Origin: a virus
Direction: 5' to 3' (one strand)
Virus record (IMG/VR): IMGVR_UViG_3300025669_000074
Coordinates: 1-42,598 of that record
DNA: 42,598 nucleotides
Shown here: positions 17,135-26,038 of the stretch, one piece after another
How the letters are laid out: each line of letters starts with the position of its first letter
How positions within the stretch are numbered: the first letter of the stretch is position 1
Position numbers and translations under genes: made by a program
Notes under the pieces: generated by a model
Told to the model about the DNA's origin: nothing
The model's database searches: none
What the model saw: the letters and a program-made list of their open reading frames with translations, nothing else

Positions 17135-17976
17135 GTGATTTTTGCAATTGCATTTGTTCTTACTGCTTTTGCAGTAATTCTTTGTGTAATTGCTGCGCCT
17201 TTACTATCTAATAAAGGTAAATCGAAATTCTCAACAGTTAAAGGTCTTTTTTCTCCAATTACGTATGCAAATTCTCTGTCAAATACGTATGATGATGTTG
17301 TTGTCATACCAGCATTTGTTGAAACTTTATATACTTTCATACCGTAAATGTTTCCAATAAAACCTCTTGATAACATGTCGTTACTTCCAGATTTATCCAC
17401 TTCTGTAAATGTGTCAATGTTTCTAATATCGTTAGCAACTTCCATTCCTAAAGCAAATGTTGTAGGATTAAAGTCGTTATCTTCTAAATATTGCATTGCT
17501 CTTGTGATGTTTGCAATAGTAATTGCAGCTCCACCACCAATTGTATTTGCAGCTGTGTCTAATTGTGTAACAATTAGTGAGTTTTCGTTTTCAGCTAATC
17601 TTTTTCCAGCAACTCTAATGTTGTGCTGTAATAAATTAAATTGTGCGTCTTCTAATAAATCTTTAGTGATTCTAATTGAAACACCGTATTTTGCAGGTCT
17701 AATATTTATATTGGTGTAATCAACTTCATCCATTTCGATTTCGTTGTACTCTCCAAGTTGTCTAACCTGTAAACTATCTGGTGTTGCCAAGTTTAAATCC
17801 AAACTTGAAGCTGTAATCTGTGATGGACCTAAATACATCATTGCTTCACTTCGTGGAATTAAAGCTTTCTCGGTTTCCTCGATCAACATTGCGTGGATCT
17901 TCTTAGGAATCAACAGTGAACCCTCTGTACCTTTTGCAGTACTTAAAAATTCTTTAACATATTGAAATTCTGTCAT
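17125..17976 (-). CDS. Major capsid protein, HK97 fold
   Basis: A 283-residue protein. The N-arm (E-F-L-S-T-A-K-G-T-E-G-S-L-L-I-P) and spine/E-loop region, the P-domain helix (I-T-K-D-L-L-E-D-A ... L-A-E-N-E-N) and the A-domain block (G-F-I-G-N-I-Y-G-M-K-V-Y-K-V-S) are typical of HK97-type capsid proteins. The final beta block (I-T-Q-R-I-T-A-K-A-V-R-T-N-A) also fits. Gene order protease-scaffold, decoration, capsid supports it. The downstream terminator suggests a dedicated high-abundance transcript end. Confidence 0.88.
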   Translation of the reverse strand: MTEFQYVKEFLSTAKGTEGSLLIPKKIHAMLIEETEKALIPRSEAMMYLGPSQITASSLDLNLATPDSLQVRQLGEYNEIEMDEVDYTNINIRPAKYGVSIRITKDLLEDAQFNLLQHNIRVAGKRLAENENSLIVTQLDTAANTIGGGAAITIANITRAMQYLEDNDFNPTTFALGMEVANDIRNIDTFTEVDKSGSNDMLSRGFIGNIYGMKVYKVSTNAGMTTTSSYVFDREFAYVIGEKRPLTVENFDLPLLDSKGAAITQRITAKAVRTNAIAKITTS

Positions 17977-17993
17977 TTTTTTCTATTCTCCTT

Positions 17994-18431
17994 TTAATAA
18001 GCCCCGATAGTTACTACTGTGTAACCTTCAGAACCTGCACTTGTTACAGCTCTTCCGATCGGTACGTTTCCGCCTGACCATGCTGCTGCGTCAATGTCTG
18101 CAACCCCATCAGTTCCGTTTGTAACTACTGGTTGCCCTGCTGTTGTGTCTCCGTATGCTCCTACGATACAATCTCCAGCCCTATGTACTACTACTAATGC
18201 TCCGCTTGCTGCGTTATGCATTGCGATTCCAGTGAATGCTCCACCGCTTGCACTTACTGCAAATTCGATGTCTGATCTTACTAAACTAGTAGCTCCTGAA
18301 ATGTTTACTTTACCTGTTGCGCCTGAGCAATATACGAATTGTCCGCCTGAAATTACTTCTCTTGCAATTCCACCTAGGGTTCGTGGTACTCCGCCGTCTA
18401 ATACAGGTTCATATTGTGTTGTGAATGCCAT
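17994..18431 (-). CDS. Capsid decoration protein
   Basis: A 145-residue Gly/Ala-rich beta protein between the protease-scaffold and capsid genes. The pattern (A-R-E-V-I-S-G-G-Q-F-V, G-I-A-M-H-N-A-A-S-G, G-D-C-I-V-G-A-Y-G) matches the DUF2190-like decoration family, which trimerises on the outside of HK97-type shells. Function assigned by family resemblance and position. Confidence 0.75.
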   Translation of the reverse strand: MAFTTQYEPVLDGGVPRTLGGIAREVISGGQFVYCSGATGKVNISGATSLVRSDIEFAVSASGGAFTGIAMHNAASGALVVVHRAGDCIVGAYGDTTAGQPVVTNGTDGVADIDAAAWSGGNVPIGRAVTSAGSEGYTVVTIGAY

Positions 18432-18445
18432 TTTTTAATCCTCCA

Positions 18446-19894
18446 TTAATAGCTACCGCTCTGGTTTGGCATTTTCCAAAATGAGTATTTCCCATTTGCC
18501 ATTTTTTCCATACAGTAACCGTTAAAATCTTCACCAACTTCTGCTGTTTCAACTACACTCTTAGTGACTGTTTCTTCAGCTTTCTCGTCTTCTTTTGTTT
18601 CTTTTTCTGCTTCCTTCTCTTCAGCTTCTTCTTTAACAGCTTTTAATTCTGCTAATTCAGCTTTCAGTGGAGCAATTTTGTCTTCTAAAACTTGAGCAAT
18701 TGATTCTGTTAACTTACTCATGTCAAAAGCTTCTTGCTTAGTTTCTACAACTGTTTCAGTTTCAGTATTTTCTGCAACTGTTTCAGTTTTTACTACTTTT
18801 TCTTCTGTCATTTTACTCTCCTCCGAATAATTTTCGTTTAATTCTAATTCAACGTTTTCTGCACCGGATTTTAACGCTTTCGCGTGTGCTTCTAGGTGTG
18901 TTCGTGATGCAGTTTTTTGTGTTGATGTCAAATCAGTTTGGTCTAATCTAGCCAAAGCAATTTTCAACTGTGGTAAGTCCACTGTTGTATGCTCCATACC
19001 AGATTTTACACCAGTTCCATGATGTGGTAATTTTCTCAAACTTATGAGAACTGTTTTCCCGTCGTCATCCTTTTTACCACTAGGTAATATAATTGCAAAT
19101 GCCTCGTCTGGCAATTCACTAATAAACTTTGTATCCCAAAGTGCTTCTGTGTTTGAAGTTTCTTCGGTTTCAACAGTTTCTTCCTTTTCTTCTTTTGTTT
19201 CTTTTTCAGTTTCTTCTTCAGATTCAGTTTCTTTCTCCGGAGTTTCTTCGGTTTCTTCTGCGTCTGCAATTTCTTCCTCAGTACCCTTTGATTCTTCTTC
19301 TGTATCTTCAGTTTTTGTTTCTGATTCTTTTTTAGGTTCTTCTGTTTTAACTTCTGATTCTTCTTTAGGATCTTCTTCTTTTTCTTTAACTTTAAAATCT
19401 CCAACACTTTCTAATATTGGTTGAATTCGTCGTTTATCGCTTTCAGTTTTAAATTTGTCCATCTGTTTCAATGTTTGTTTCATAGATGTTCCATTTACCC
19501 CTGGTGTTGGTGTTGTGCTAAGTTCCATGTAATGAATCCCCTTCGCTATAACGAAATCAGAATCCTCACTCTCCTTTACTAACTTATCCACCATAGCACC
19601 GATACTAACTTCTTTGATCCGACCGTCAGATATTCGTTCAGTAATCTGACTTCCGTCCTCTTTTACCCAGCCACTATACGATAAACCAACACCGTTTTCG
19701 TCAACGACGAAAGAAGCTTCTAAAGTTCTGCCAATAACATTATCGGTCTTTGAAATATGATCTTTTAAAATTGGTTTGTCTGACAACTCAGCTGCCGTCA
19801 ATTTAATTTCTTCTTCGGAATACATTATTCCGTTTTTACTAAGACCTGGTCTTAGTGCAATACCTTCAACATGAATAACTCTTTCTTCTATCAT
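18446..19894 (-). CDS. Prohead protease-scaffold fusion
   Basis: A 482-residue protein. The N-terminal ~150 residues have prohead protease (U35/XkdF-like) features: G-I-A-L-R-P-G-L-S start, catalytic-type His in I-L-K-D-H-I-S and Ser in E-V-S-I-G-A-M. A ~110-residue Glu/Thr/Lys-rich acidic stretch follows. Next is a small domain with D-E-A-F-A-I-I-L-P, S-L-R-K-L-P-H-H and H-L-E-A-H-A-K, seen in phage head proteins. The C-terminal coiled coil with an acidic tail is scaffold-like. One protein thus likely supplies scaffold and its own maturation protease. Confidence 0.75.
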   Translation of the reverse strand: MIEERVIHVEGIALRPGLSKNGIMYSEEEIKLTAAELSDKPILKDHISKTDNVIGRTLEASFVVDENGVGLSYSGWVKEDGSQITERISDGRIKEVSIGAMVDKLVKESEDSDFVIAKGIHYMELSTTPTPGVNGTSMKQTLKQMDKFKTESDKRRIQPILESVGDFKVKEKEEDPKEESEVKTEEPKKESETKTEDTEEESKGTEEEIADAEETEETPEKETESEEETEKETKEEKEETVETEETSNTEALWDTKFISELPDEAFAIILPSGKKDDDGKTVLISLRKLPHHGTGVKSGMEHTTVDLPQLKIALARLDQTDLTSTQKTASRTHLEAHAKALKSGAENVELELNENYSEESKMTEEKVVKTETVAENTETETVVETKQEAFDMSKLTESIAQVLEDKIAPLKAELAELKAVKEEAEEKEAEKETKEDEKAEETVTKSVVETAEVGEDFNGYCMEKMANGKYSFWKMPNQSGSY

Positions 19895-19895
19895 T

Positions 19896-20063
19896 TTAGT
19901 TATCCTCTGTTACCTGTATATACGTTGTAAAAATTACTGGAACGTGTTCTGCTACTATTATCATTCCATCTTCATCAAGCTTAACTTCTTTCTTTTTTTC
20001 GAGTTGTAAGTCTTCGTTGATAATATCAGTTGTTTTGTCTGCTTCTTGTTTTAAATCTGTCAT
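19896..20063 (-). CDS. 55-residue hypothetical head-region protein
   Basis: ATG at 20063 follows a strong GGAGGATT site. The product (starts M-T-D-L-K-Q-E, ends V-T-E-D-N) is charged at the N-terminus and beta-like at the C-terminus. The stop lies one base before the start of the protease-scaffold gene, so translation is probably coupled. It is the first gene after promoter copy 2. Possibly a short scaffold or assembly factor. Confidence 0.65.
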   Translation of the reverse strand: MTDLKQEADKTTDIINEDLQLEKKKEVKLDEDGMIIVAEHVPVIFTTYIQVTEDN

Positions 20064-20146
20064 TTTAGAATCCTCCGAGTTGCCTTTTTAATATTATTTA
20101 TTTTTTAGACGTTATAAAAATTATATATATAATATAGTTAAATATG

Positions 20147-20178
20147 ATTTATAAATGTAATTTCTAGATATATATTTA
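20147..20178 (-). promoter_or_regulatory. Conserved promoter element, copy 2 (capsid block)
   Basis: On the minus strand ATATATATCTAGAAATTAC is followed by TTTATAAA at 20155-20148. It begins at the stop of the upstream gene and lies about 85 bases before the 55-residue gene that opens the protease-capsid block. Nearly base-identical to the copy at 24232-24267. Confidence 0.72.
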
Positions 20179-20523
20179 ATCCTCAGATTCTATATACCTT
20201 AAAGTTATTTTAACTAAATTATGTGGTGATGTTCTTACTTCAATTAGTAAGATGTCGAACAAACACATTTCTGCGACACTATGTAAATACACTTCTTCGT
20301 CATTCCCAGTAAACGCTTTTTTCCTAATATTATATTCCCTAGTTCCTAAAATTGATTTGTGATCGAAAACTCGAATTCCTTTCGTGGTCTCTATTAATAT
20401 ATTAGCAGACTTGTCTGTTTCCACGATTACACTTTTTAATATTCCACGAATAAGTGGTGTGTCTATGAATACTTCGCCAATGTCTCCGCCGTTTGCTCTT
20501 ACTTCTAATTGTTGTATTTTCAT
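20176..20523 (-). CDS. Hypothetical structural protein
   Basis: A 115-residue beta-rich protein (K-I-Q-Q-L-E-V-R-A-N-G-G-D-I-G-E-V-F-I-D). It starts three bases after the stop of the repeat protein upstream and ends at promoter copy 2. The pattern looks like a small virion accessory domain. No family recognised. Confidence 0.5.
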   Translation of the reverse strand: MKIQQLEVRANGGDIGEVFIDTPLIRGILKSVIVETDKSANILIETTKGIRVFDHKSILGTREYNIRKKAFTGNDEEVYLHSVAEMCLFDILLIEVRTSPHNLVKITLRYIESED

Positions 20524-20526
20524 TTT

Positions 20527-21879
20527 TTAATTTTTATTAGTATGTTCATACCACTCTCCACAGTATGTTACAATATTATCATCATCTGCTGATGCGATCT
20601 CAAATCTATATGTCGTTCCAGATTTCAAAATGATCTCACGGTTTCTGTTCACAATTCCTTGACTGGATGCCTTTGAAGGCGTTGCTCCAGCTAGTCCATT
20701 ACTCTGAGAATAAATTATTGTTCCAGGTACTGTTACAGATGGATTCATAGCTAAAGTTGCAGCACTTGTATTAGAACTATTACGATTATTATTAAAAGGA
20801 GATACAGTTACACCACCACTAACGGTAGCATCTTCATATATTATCATTTCAGTTTGTGACGTACCTTCTATTTCAAACGTCATATGTAACCATTTTGCTG
20901 TATTTGGAGTTGACACCGAAAAATCGGCCGATACTCCACTGTCTAATGTTTCGAAACTACATACATAATAATGATCACCACTATGAATTTCTTTATGCTC
21001 ATATTCAATTGTTGTTAATGCATGTGTAACACCATCCATGCTTACGGGTCTAACAGTAGAATCATTAATTCGCGAATATAAAGTACTCGCTGTTATTAAA
21101 CCGTATTTTTCATCTATATTATCAGTTGTACCTGAAATGAATTGTGCATCTATAATATTCCCTACAGCGTCAACTACTTGGGTTTTTTGCGAGCCATCTG
21201 TTTGATTCGTATCAGTTGATAATCCACTTTTGTTTATATCTACAGTATTAGTAACCGCGACTGAACCTAACATATCTACTGTATTAGTAACAACCACTGA
21301 GCCTGTCATATCAACAATATTAGTGACAGATACTGAGCCTATCATGTCGACGACGTTGGTCACGGCAACAGAGCCCAAAATGTCTACTGTATTAGTAATA
21401 ACCGCAGAACCTAAAACATCCACTGTATTAGTAACTGCAACAGAACCTAAAATATCTACAGTGTTAGTAACCGCAACTGAGCCAACAACGTGAACCGAAC
21501 CTAAAATAGGAACCCCGCCACTGGCAATGTTTACAAATCCAGCATTTATCGCGTTGTCGAATATTTCGTTACCAGCACCGTTATAATTTACAATACCAAA
21601 ATAACTTCCGGCTGTTAATTTTAATCTATCCCAGCTGACACCGTTGTAACCCATCAATCTAGAATTTGTATATAAACCAGTAATAGAATTAACTCGAGAA
21701 TCTTGACCACCATCAGTAACGCCGGTATCTTCGCTGCCATTGGTAAGAATAACTCGTCCGATTATAGCACTACCGGCGTGAAGACCACTAACATTAACAA
21801 CTCCGACCGCGGTTAAACCAGACTCGTACTCGATGAACTTGTTCATCTCTCGATCTTTCTCTGCTGGACTAAATACCAT
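20527..21879 (-). CDS. Repeat-rich virion protein (beta-helix-like)
   Basis: A 450-residue protein with three parts. An N-terminal ~125-residue region is followed by seven 12-residue repeats of G-S-V-A-V-T-N-T-V-D-I-L type (about residues 130-215). The C-terminal ~230-residue beta-rich domain (T-A-K-W-L-H-M-T-F-E-I-E) could bind a ligand or another virion part. Such G-S-V-x-V-x-N repeats are common in phage proteins near the portal/head region. It overlaps the upstream gene by one base. Confidence 0.65.
   Translation of the reverse strand: MVFSPAEKDREMNKFIEYESGLTAVGVVNVSGLHAGSAIIGRVILTNGSEDTGVTDGGQDSRVNSITGLYTNSRLMGYNGVSWDRLKLTAGSYFGIVNYNGAGNEIFDNAINAGFVNIASGGVPILGSVHVVGSVAVTNTVDILGSVAVTNTVDVLGSAVITNTVDILGSVAVTNVVDMIGSVSVTNIVDMTGSVVVTNTVDMLGSVAVTNTVDINKSGLSTDTNQTDGSQKTQVVDAVGNIIDAQFISGTTDNIDEKYGLITASTLYSRINDSTVRPVSMDGVTHALTTIEYEHKEIHSGDHYYVCSFETLDSGVSADFSVSTPNTAKWLHMTFEIEGTSQTEMIIYEDATVSGGVTVSPFNNNRNSSNTSAATLAMNPSVTVPGTIIYSQSNGLAGATPSKASSQGIVNRNREIILKSGTTYRFEIASADDDNIVTYCGEWYEHTNKN
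21235..21490. repeat. Seven degenerate 36-bp tandem repeats in a coding region
   Basis: Seven head-to-tail units of 36 bases encode the 12-residue G-S-V-x-V-T-N-x-V-D repeat. Copies differ mostly at synonymous or conservative positions, so the array is under protein-level constraint and older than the 66-bp and 120-bp duplications. It is not a CRISPR array: there are no spacers. Confidence 0.9.
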
Positions 21880-22211
21880 TAATCACAACCCCCGTTTACA
21901 TCTTCGATAAATTCTAAATGTTGTCGTTGTCTGTGAGTTCCTTTTCTTGCACCACGTGGACTTCGATCTTCTTCAGTCTCACCATCACAAATATAAGCCT
22001 CAGAATACATTAAATCGTTTTGAATACCAGCAACTTTTAGCTGAGAAGGTCCCACTGTTCCAGAACCCGTATAATCTGTCCAATCTCCGATAGCGACCAC
22101 ATCTTCTTGGTCTAATGTTGGGTTTCCGCTGTGACATTGGTGACTAACATCTGAAACACCGATAGGCACTGCATATTTTTTTCGACACCTGGGGCAAATT
22201 CTAATCGTCAT
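21879..22211 (-). CDS. Zinc-ribbon protein next to portal
   Basis: A 110-residue protein. The N-terminus has C-P-R-C-R-K-K-Y ... H-Q-C-H, a zinc-ribbon-like motif. The rest is acidic then basic (R-S-P-R-G-A-R-K-G-T-H-R-Q-R-Q-H). It overlaps the portal stop (4 bases) and touches the repeat protein start. Probably a head-assembly accessory protein; exact role unknown. Confidence 0.55.
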   Translation of the reverse strand: MTIRICPRCRKKYAVPIGVSDVSHQCHSGNPTLDQEDVVAIGDWTDYTGSGTVGPSQLKVAGIQNDLMYSEAYICDGETEEDRSPRGARKGTHRQRQHLEFIEDVNGGCD

Positions 22212-24187
22212 TTTTTGCTAAGACCTTCGATAATCGGGACGAATCTACATCGACACTGTGGGTGAATTGGAAGTACACCACTAGCATCTTTAATCTCGTA
22301 AACCATTCCATTCATTGGCCCGCAAATATCACACGTTCTTTCAGACAATGCTGACACCCATCGAACTTTTTCTACGTCTCTTTTTTCATAAACTTTTAAA
22401 GCACCGTTGTTGCTCAATCGAACAACTTCAGTCCTTGCAATCATAATTGGTCTAAACTTTTTAGACAACTGTGTTTTAGGGTTTCCATCTGCATCTAAAT
22501 CTAAATCGCCTTCTTTATTCATCTTTAACAAATCTGCCGGTTTAACTTCTCGTTCGATTTGTTTAGCAATTTCGTTCATTGACCAGTTGTTAGTAATACC
22601 ATCATTTAAAACTACTCTCAATGAATCAATTTGTACAGTTGATAATTTTCCAGCACTTGCTTCGATTAAATTTTTCGCCCTAACCAAATCAAACCCGTCC
22701 TTTTTAATTGAATCTAAAATTTCTTCAGTATAATCTAAATAATTGAAATTTACAAACTCGGAAATCGTGAAATCTTTTGCATCATCAAACTGGTCAAAAG
22801 CTCCACCCTCGTGAACATGACATCCACATAATTGTTCTTGTCGAACCTGTGTCGGTACGATAGGTTGTCGTTCTTCTTGTTCTCTGGCCCTTTCTTCTTC
22901 TGGAGCTTCTTCAAAACTTACACCTATTAACTCACCCACAACTTTTTCAATCTCGATTCTTAATCTAAGATCTAAATCAGTTATTTTTAAAATTTCTACT
23001 AACCTAGTTAATCTAGCATTCTTTTCTGACGTTGATGGTAATCCCCAAACAAACTCTGCGTCTGCATCAGCAAAACCGTTAACTTCTAATATTTGTTTAA
23101 ATATTTGTTCTTCGATAACTTTTTCTAATTCTTCTTGTAAACTTGAAACTCGTCTTTCGAATGCATCTAATTGTACATCGGCTAAACCTTCCGATACGTT
23201 ACCATCACCCAATAAAACTTCGGGTACTTGCACTGTAGTGAAAAACATTCTCCAGTTGTCTGCTAACACCGGTTCAAACTTTTCTGATATTTTACCGTAA
23301 TCGATAACGCTTAACTCAACAAATGGACCAGTTGCGAACTCGGTCTTGTTGTTCATATATTCTAATTCTTGGCCAAACGTGTTAACATCGTCTTCAGTCG
23401 GCTCAATAGGGTCTCCATCTGCTCCCTTTCCACCCAACTTCGCCCATAATGGAGAATTTGCTTTTCGTTTTATCAACGTAAACATATCTTTTCTTGTACT
23501 GAGAATGTTATCAACGATAGGAAGTGTACAATTTACAATACCTTGTCCGTATGGACTAGTACCAACCCTGTTAATATCAAATACAGCGACTTCAGCAACA
23601 TCAAATTTAATTGGATCTTCTTGTTTAGTTCCGATCACCTGACAATATCCAACTACCTTACCTTTATTATCTTGTCTAATAAAAAACGTAGTCGGTTCAA
23701 TAATCTTATATTCTTTTACGTCGCCCTCTTTATTTTTACCAATTTCTAAACCCACTGTGCCCGTAATTAAGGCTGTTGTGATAACGTTGTCTAACACAGA
23801 ATGAAATTGTGTGTCTTTCATATGTTTGTTAAGAAGGGCTGAAACACGTTCGTCTTTTGAGGTGACATGAAAACCTGGACCCAGAATAAAATCTGTGTAT
23901 TTATCAACAACAGCCTTAATAGGACCGAAAGATTTGTATAAAGCGAGAACTTGATCGTAATCAAACGGATGTTCACGAAGATCTTTACATTTTTTTGATG
24001 CTTGAGTAAAAGGAGTTTCGACTTCGTTTAATTGAGATTTAAACTCTTCTTCAACAATCTGTTTGTCTCGTTCTTTTTTGTTATAAATTATTTTGTATCT
24101 GCTTTTGTTTGTAACCGGAATTGCAGTTTTCCGCGTTTTAGAATCTCTAGATATTATATTAGAGAGAAATGATTTGTTTTTAGCCAT
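22208..24187 (-). CDS. Portal protein fused to MuF-like head morphogenesis domain
   Basis: A 659-residue protein. Residues ~60-440 have portal features (L-Y-K-S-F-G-P-I-K-A-V-V-D-K, I-I-E-P-T-T-F-F-I-R-Q-D, V-P-E-V-L-L-G-D-G-N). Residues ~490-655 match the Mu gpF/SPP1 gp7 domain, with A-R-T-E-V-V-R-L-S-N-N-G and a zinc-like C-D-I-C-G-P-M-N-G ... H-P-Q-C-R-C-R. Portals normally form the dodecameric DNA gate at the head vertex; MuF domains are minor head proteins. Fusions of the two are known. It follows promoter copy 3. Confidence 0.88.
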   Translation of the reverse strand: MAKNKSFLSNIISRDSKTRKTAIPVTNKSRYKIIYNKKERDKQIVEEEFKSQLNEVETPFTQASKKCKDLREHPFDYDQVLALYKSFGPIKAVVDKYTDFILGPGFHVTSKDERVSALLNKHMKDTQFHSVLDNVITTALITGTVGLEIGKNKEGDVKEYKIIEPTTFFIRQDNKGKVVGYCQVIGTKQEDPIKFDVAEVAVFDINRVGTSPYGQGIVNCTLPIVDNILSTRKDMFTLIKRKANSPLWAKLGGKGADGDPIEPTEDDVNTFGQELEYMNNKTEFATGPFVELSVIDYGKISEKFEPVLADNWRMFFTTVQVPEVLLGDGNVSEGLADVQLDAFERRVSSLQEELEKVIEEQIFKQILEVNGFADADAEFVWGLPSTSEKNARLTRLVEILKITDLDLRLRIEIEKVVGELIGVSFEEAPEEERAREQEERQPIVPTQVRQEQLCGCHVHEGGAFDQFDDAKDFTISEFVNFNYLDYTEEILDSIKKDGFDLVRAKNLIEASAGKLSTVQIDSLRVVLNDGITNNWSMNEIAKQIEREVKPADLLKMNKEGDLDLDADGNPKTQLSKKFRPIMIARTEVVRLSNNGALKVYEKRDVEKVRWVSALSERTCDICGPMNGMVYEIKDASGVLPIHPQCRCRFVPIIEGLSKK

Positions 24188-24231
24188 CGTAAGAACCTCA
24201 AAATTCAGTATATATTATATTAGTAAAAACA

Positions 24232-24267
24232 ATTTATAAATGTAATTTCTAGATATATATTTATAAT
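24232..24267 (-). promoter_or_regulatory. Conserved promoter element, copy 3 (portal block)
   Basis: On the minus strand ATATATATCTAGAAATTAC plus TTTATAAA at 24240-24233, 46 bases before the portal start. It lies in the gap between the terminase stop and portal. The rest of that gap (24188-24324) holds no convincing gene. Confidence 0.72.
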
Positions 24268-24324
24268 TGCACAAATAGCATAAAATCACACTTTTTCATA
24301 GAATAATACAATCGACGACCGAAT

Positions 24325-25836
24325 TTACCTTATTGCAAATCTACCAGAACTAGACTTTCGCCGTTCTTTCATTTTGGTAATACCCAAACAAGCTAATGCT
24401 AATGAATCACAAAAATCGTCGTGATAACCAGCACCTTCAGGGTGGTGACATTTCCATATGTCTCCCTTGACCTCAACCTGGAAATCCATCATCTGTCTAA
24501 TGAACCTTTCTTTTTCGGGACTTTGTTTTTTTGGTATTTTTAATTTTGGTTCTTCGATAACTTCACCTTTAAAAATCACTGGGTGTAATAACGAGTGTAA
24601 ACTTTTAAACATAAAATCTTTACCTTGTGAACTCATATTATATCCGATAATCTGAACCGGTAATCCCTTGCATCGTTGTCTAAGCATACTAACTCCCATG
24701 TCTTGGTTTCCAGTACTATCACACCAGATTTTACGCAATGAACCGTTGTATTTATTGTTGATAATATCATAAATCTCTTCTACCTGAGACGCATAATCAA
24801 CACCGCTGATTTCTTTCCACATGATTATTCGACCATCTGCGTCAATAACCGTGAACACTGTTGAATCGTATTGTTTACCCCAATCAATCCCGCCATATAG
24901 TTCATAAGCTCTACCATAAGTATCGAACACTTCATACTCAGTCTCTAAATCTATCAATTTCTTATATTCGATAAACTGTCCCTTACCCAATACCCAGATT
25001 AGCTTGTATTGAACCTTGTACGCATCCGAATCTTCACTAAGGTTAAGCTCTCGCAATTCCTTATCGATAGACTTTTGATAATTCTGATAAATAGTATCAC
25101 CAGTTTTTTTGAACATTTCATCTCGTTCTTTGATTGTAACATCTACTGGAGAAACAACTTTAAAATCTTCGGGCAATGTTTCTAACATCTCCCAGAATCT
25201 ACAACGCTTATAACCAGCAGTCCCGATATACAATTTGGTCGCACGTGTGTGCATACCCATGGGTGCGATAGTGTTATCAATAACATCGTCTAACAACTTT
25301 TGTGCTTCTTCTAAAATTATTAAATTCAGCGTTTTAGATTCTGTATTAGAAGTTGATGATGCTGAGAAGCAATAAATCTGTATTGGAATATGCCCAGGTG
25401 TTTCTAATAACAATGAATTACCGTTTGCTTCGGATACTTTAAACCCATAACCTTGTTCCATTAAATCTTTCAAGTAACGTTTAATTCTATCGAAATCTGT
25501 TTTACTCTGTTGATACTGTGGAGCAAAAATTCCAATATTAAAAAATCCGGTGTTGGGTAAATTAAACTTCTTAACTATCACCGAATAAAACATCGCAATA
25601 TAAAGTACAGATATGACAAGAGATTCTGTCTTGCCACTCTGTCGGCTGAACTCTGCCGCTAGTGTCCAACCCTCGTTATTTACTACACTCTCGATTAGCT
25701 TATTTGAAAATCGCTGCTGTGATCTAAACAAACGTTTACCGAAATGTGTAAAACTGAATGCGTCTCTTGTCTTAAAAATCTTTTTTAATTGTTCTTCGTC
25801 TAATTTTGTGTTCTTATCTATTACTATTTCTGTCAT
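24325..25836 (-). CDS. terL: Large terminase subunit
   Basis: A 503-residue protein with both terminase domains. ATPase: Walker A S-R-Q-S-G-K-T at 64-70 and Walker B N-L-I-I-L-E-E-A at 171-178. RNase H-like nuclease: G-G-I-D-W-G at 315-320 (catalytic-type Asp318), further Asp in W-C-D-S-T-G and H-D-D-F-C-D-S-L-A-L-A near the end. It cuts and packages the DNA concatemer into the head through the portal encoded next. Family length is typical. Confidence 0.95.
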   Translation of the reverse strand: MTEIVIDKNTKLDEEQLKKIFKTRDAFSFTHFGKRLFRSQQRFSNKLIESVVNNEGWTLAAEFSRQSGKTESLVISVLYIAMFYSVIVKKFNLPNTGFFNIGIFAPQYQQSKTDFDRIKRYLKDLMEQGYGFKVSEANGNSLLLETPGHIPIQIYCFSASSTSNTESKTLNLIILEEAQKLLDDVIDNTIAPMGMHTRATKLYIGTAGYKRCRFWEMLETLPEDFKVVSPVDVTIKERDEMFKKTGDTIYQNYQKSIDKELRELNLSEDSDAYKVQYKLIWVLGKGQFIEYKKLIDLETEYEVFDTYGRAYELYGGIDWGKQYDSTVFTVIDADGRIIMWKEISGVDYASQVEEIYDIINNKYNGSLRKIWCDSTGNQDMGVSMLRQRCKGLPVQIIGYNMSSQGKDFMFKSLHSLLHPVIFKGEVIEEPKLKIPKKQSPEKERFIRQMMDFQVEVKGDIWKCHHPEGAGYHDDFCDSLALACLGITKMKERRKSSSGRFAIR

Positions 25837-25881
25837 CTTCTACATACCAACCTTTCCAAATTGCCGATATAGATGTAATCT

Positions 25882-26037
25882 CTATTTTTTACTCTCTAAA
25901 CTTAACGTTTCATCAAAAACAATCCTGTCTTTAAACTCCGCTCGTTTACCCACATTCCAGTTTTGTATCGGTCTAATATAACCCACCACTCGACTAAATA
26001 TTTCGCATTTAGTTCGTTTTAATTTTACTTCTTCCAT
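25882..26037 (-). CDS. Stand-alone glycyl-radical domain of anaerobic ribonucleotide reductase (NrdD C-terminus-like)
   Basis: A complete 51-residue reading frame (ATG 26037, stop TAG). The core K-C-E-I-F-S-R-V-V-G-Y-I-R-P, then W-N-V-G-K-R-A-E-F-K-D-R matches the C-terminal glycyl-radical loop of archaeal/bacterial class III reductases (R-V-x-G-Y is the radical-glycine motif). The four zinc cysteines normally before it are absent, as is the whole catalytic barrel. It is therefore like a YfiD/GrcA-type spare radical domain, but for NrdD. It starts 1 base after the nuclease stop and precedes terminase. It could repair a cleaved host NrdD or be a remnant; the intact frame and start favour function. 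Confidence 0.7.
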   Translation of the reverse strand: MEEVKLKRTKCEIFSRVVGYIRPIQNWNVGKRAEFKDRIVFDETLSLESKK

Positions 26038-26038
26038 T

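Noticed and set aside
18094-18438. Long plus-strand frame opposite the decoration protein gene
   Set aside because: Antisense shadow of a Gly/Ala-rich gene; no ribosome site and codon pattern follows the minus-strand gene.
19042-19407. Long Lys/Gln-rich frame on the minus strand
   Set aside because: It is a frame shadow of the Glu-rich linker in the protease-scaffold gene; low complexity opens other frames.
21235-21490. Array of short repeats that could look like CRISPR
   Set aside because: Units are contiguous 36-base repeats with no spacers and keep the reading frame of a structural protein.
24265-24310. 12-residue frame after terminase
   Set aside because: No ribosome site, and it ends in the promoter element; coding is not supported.
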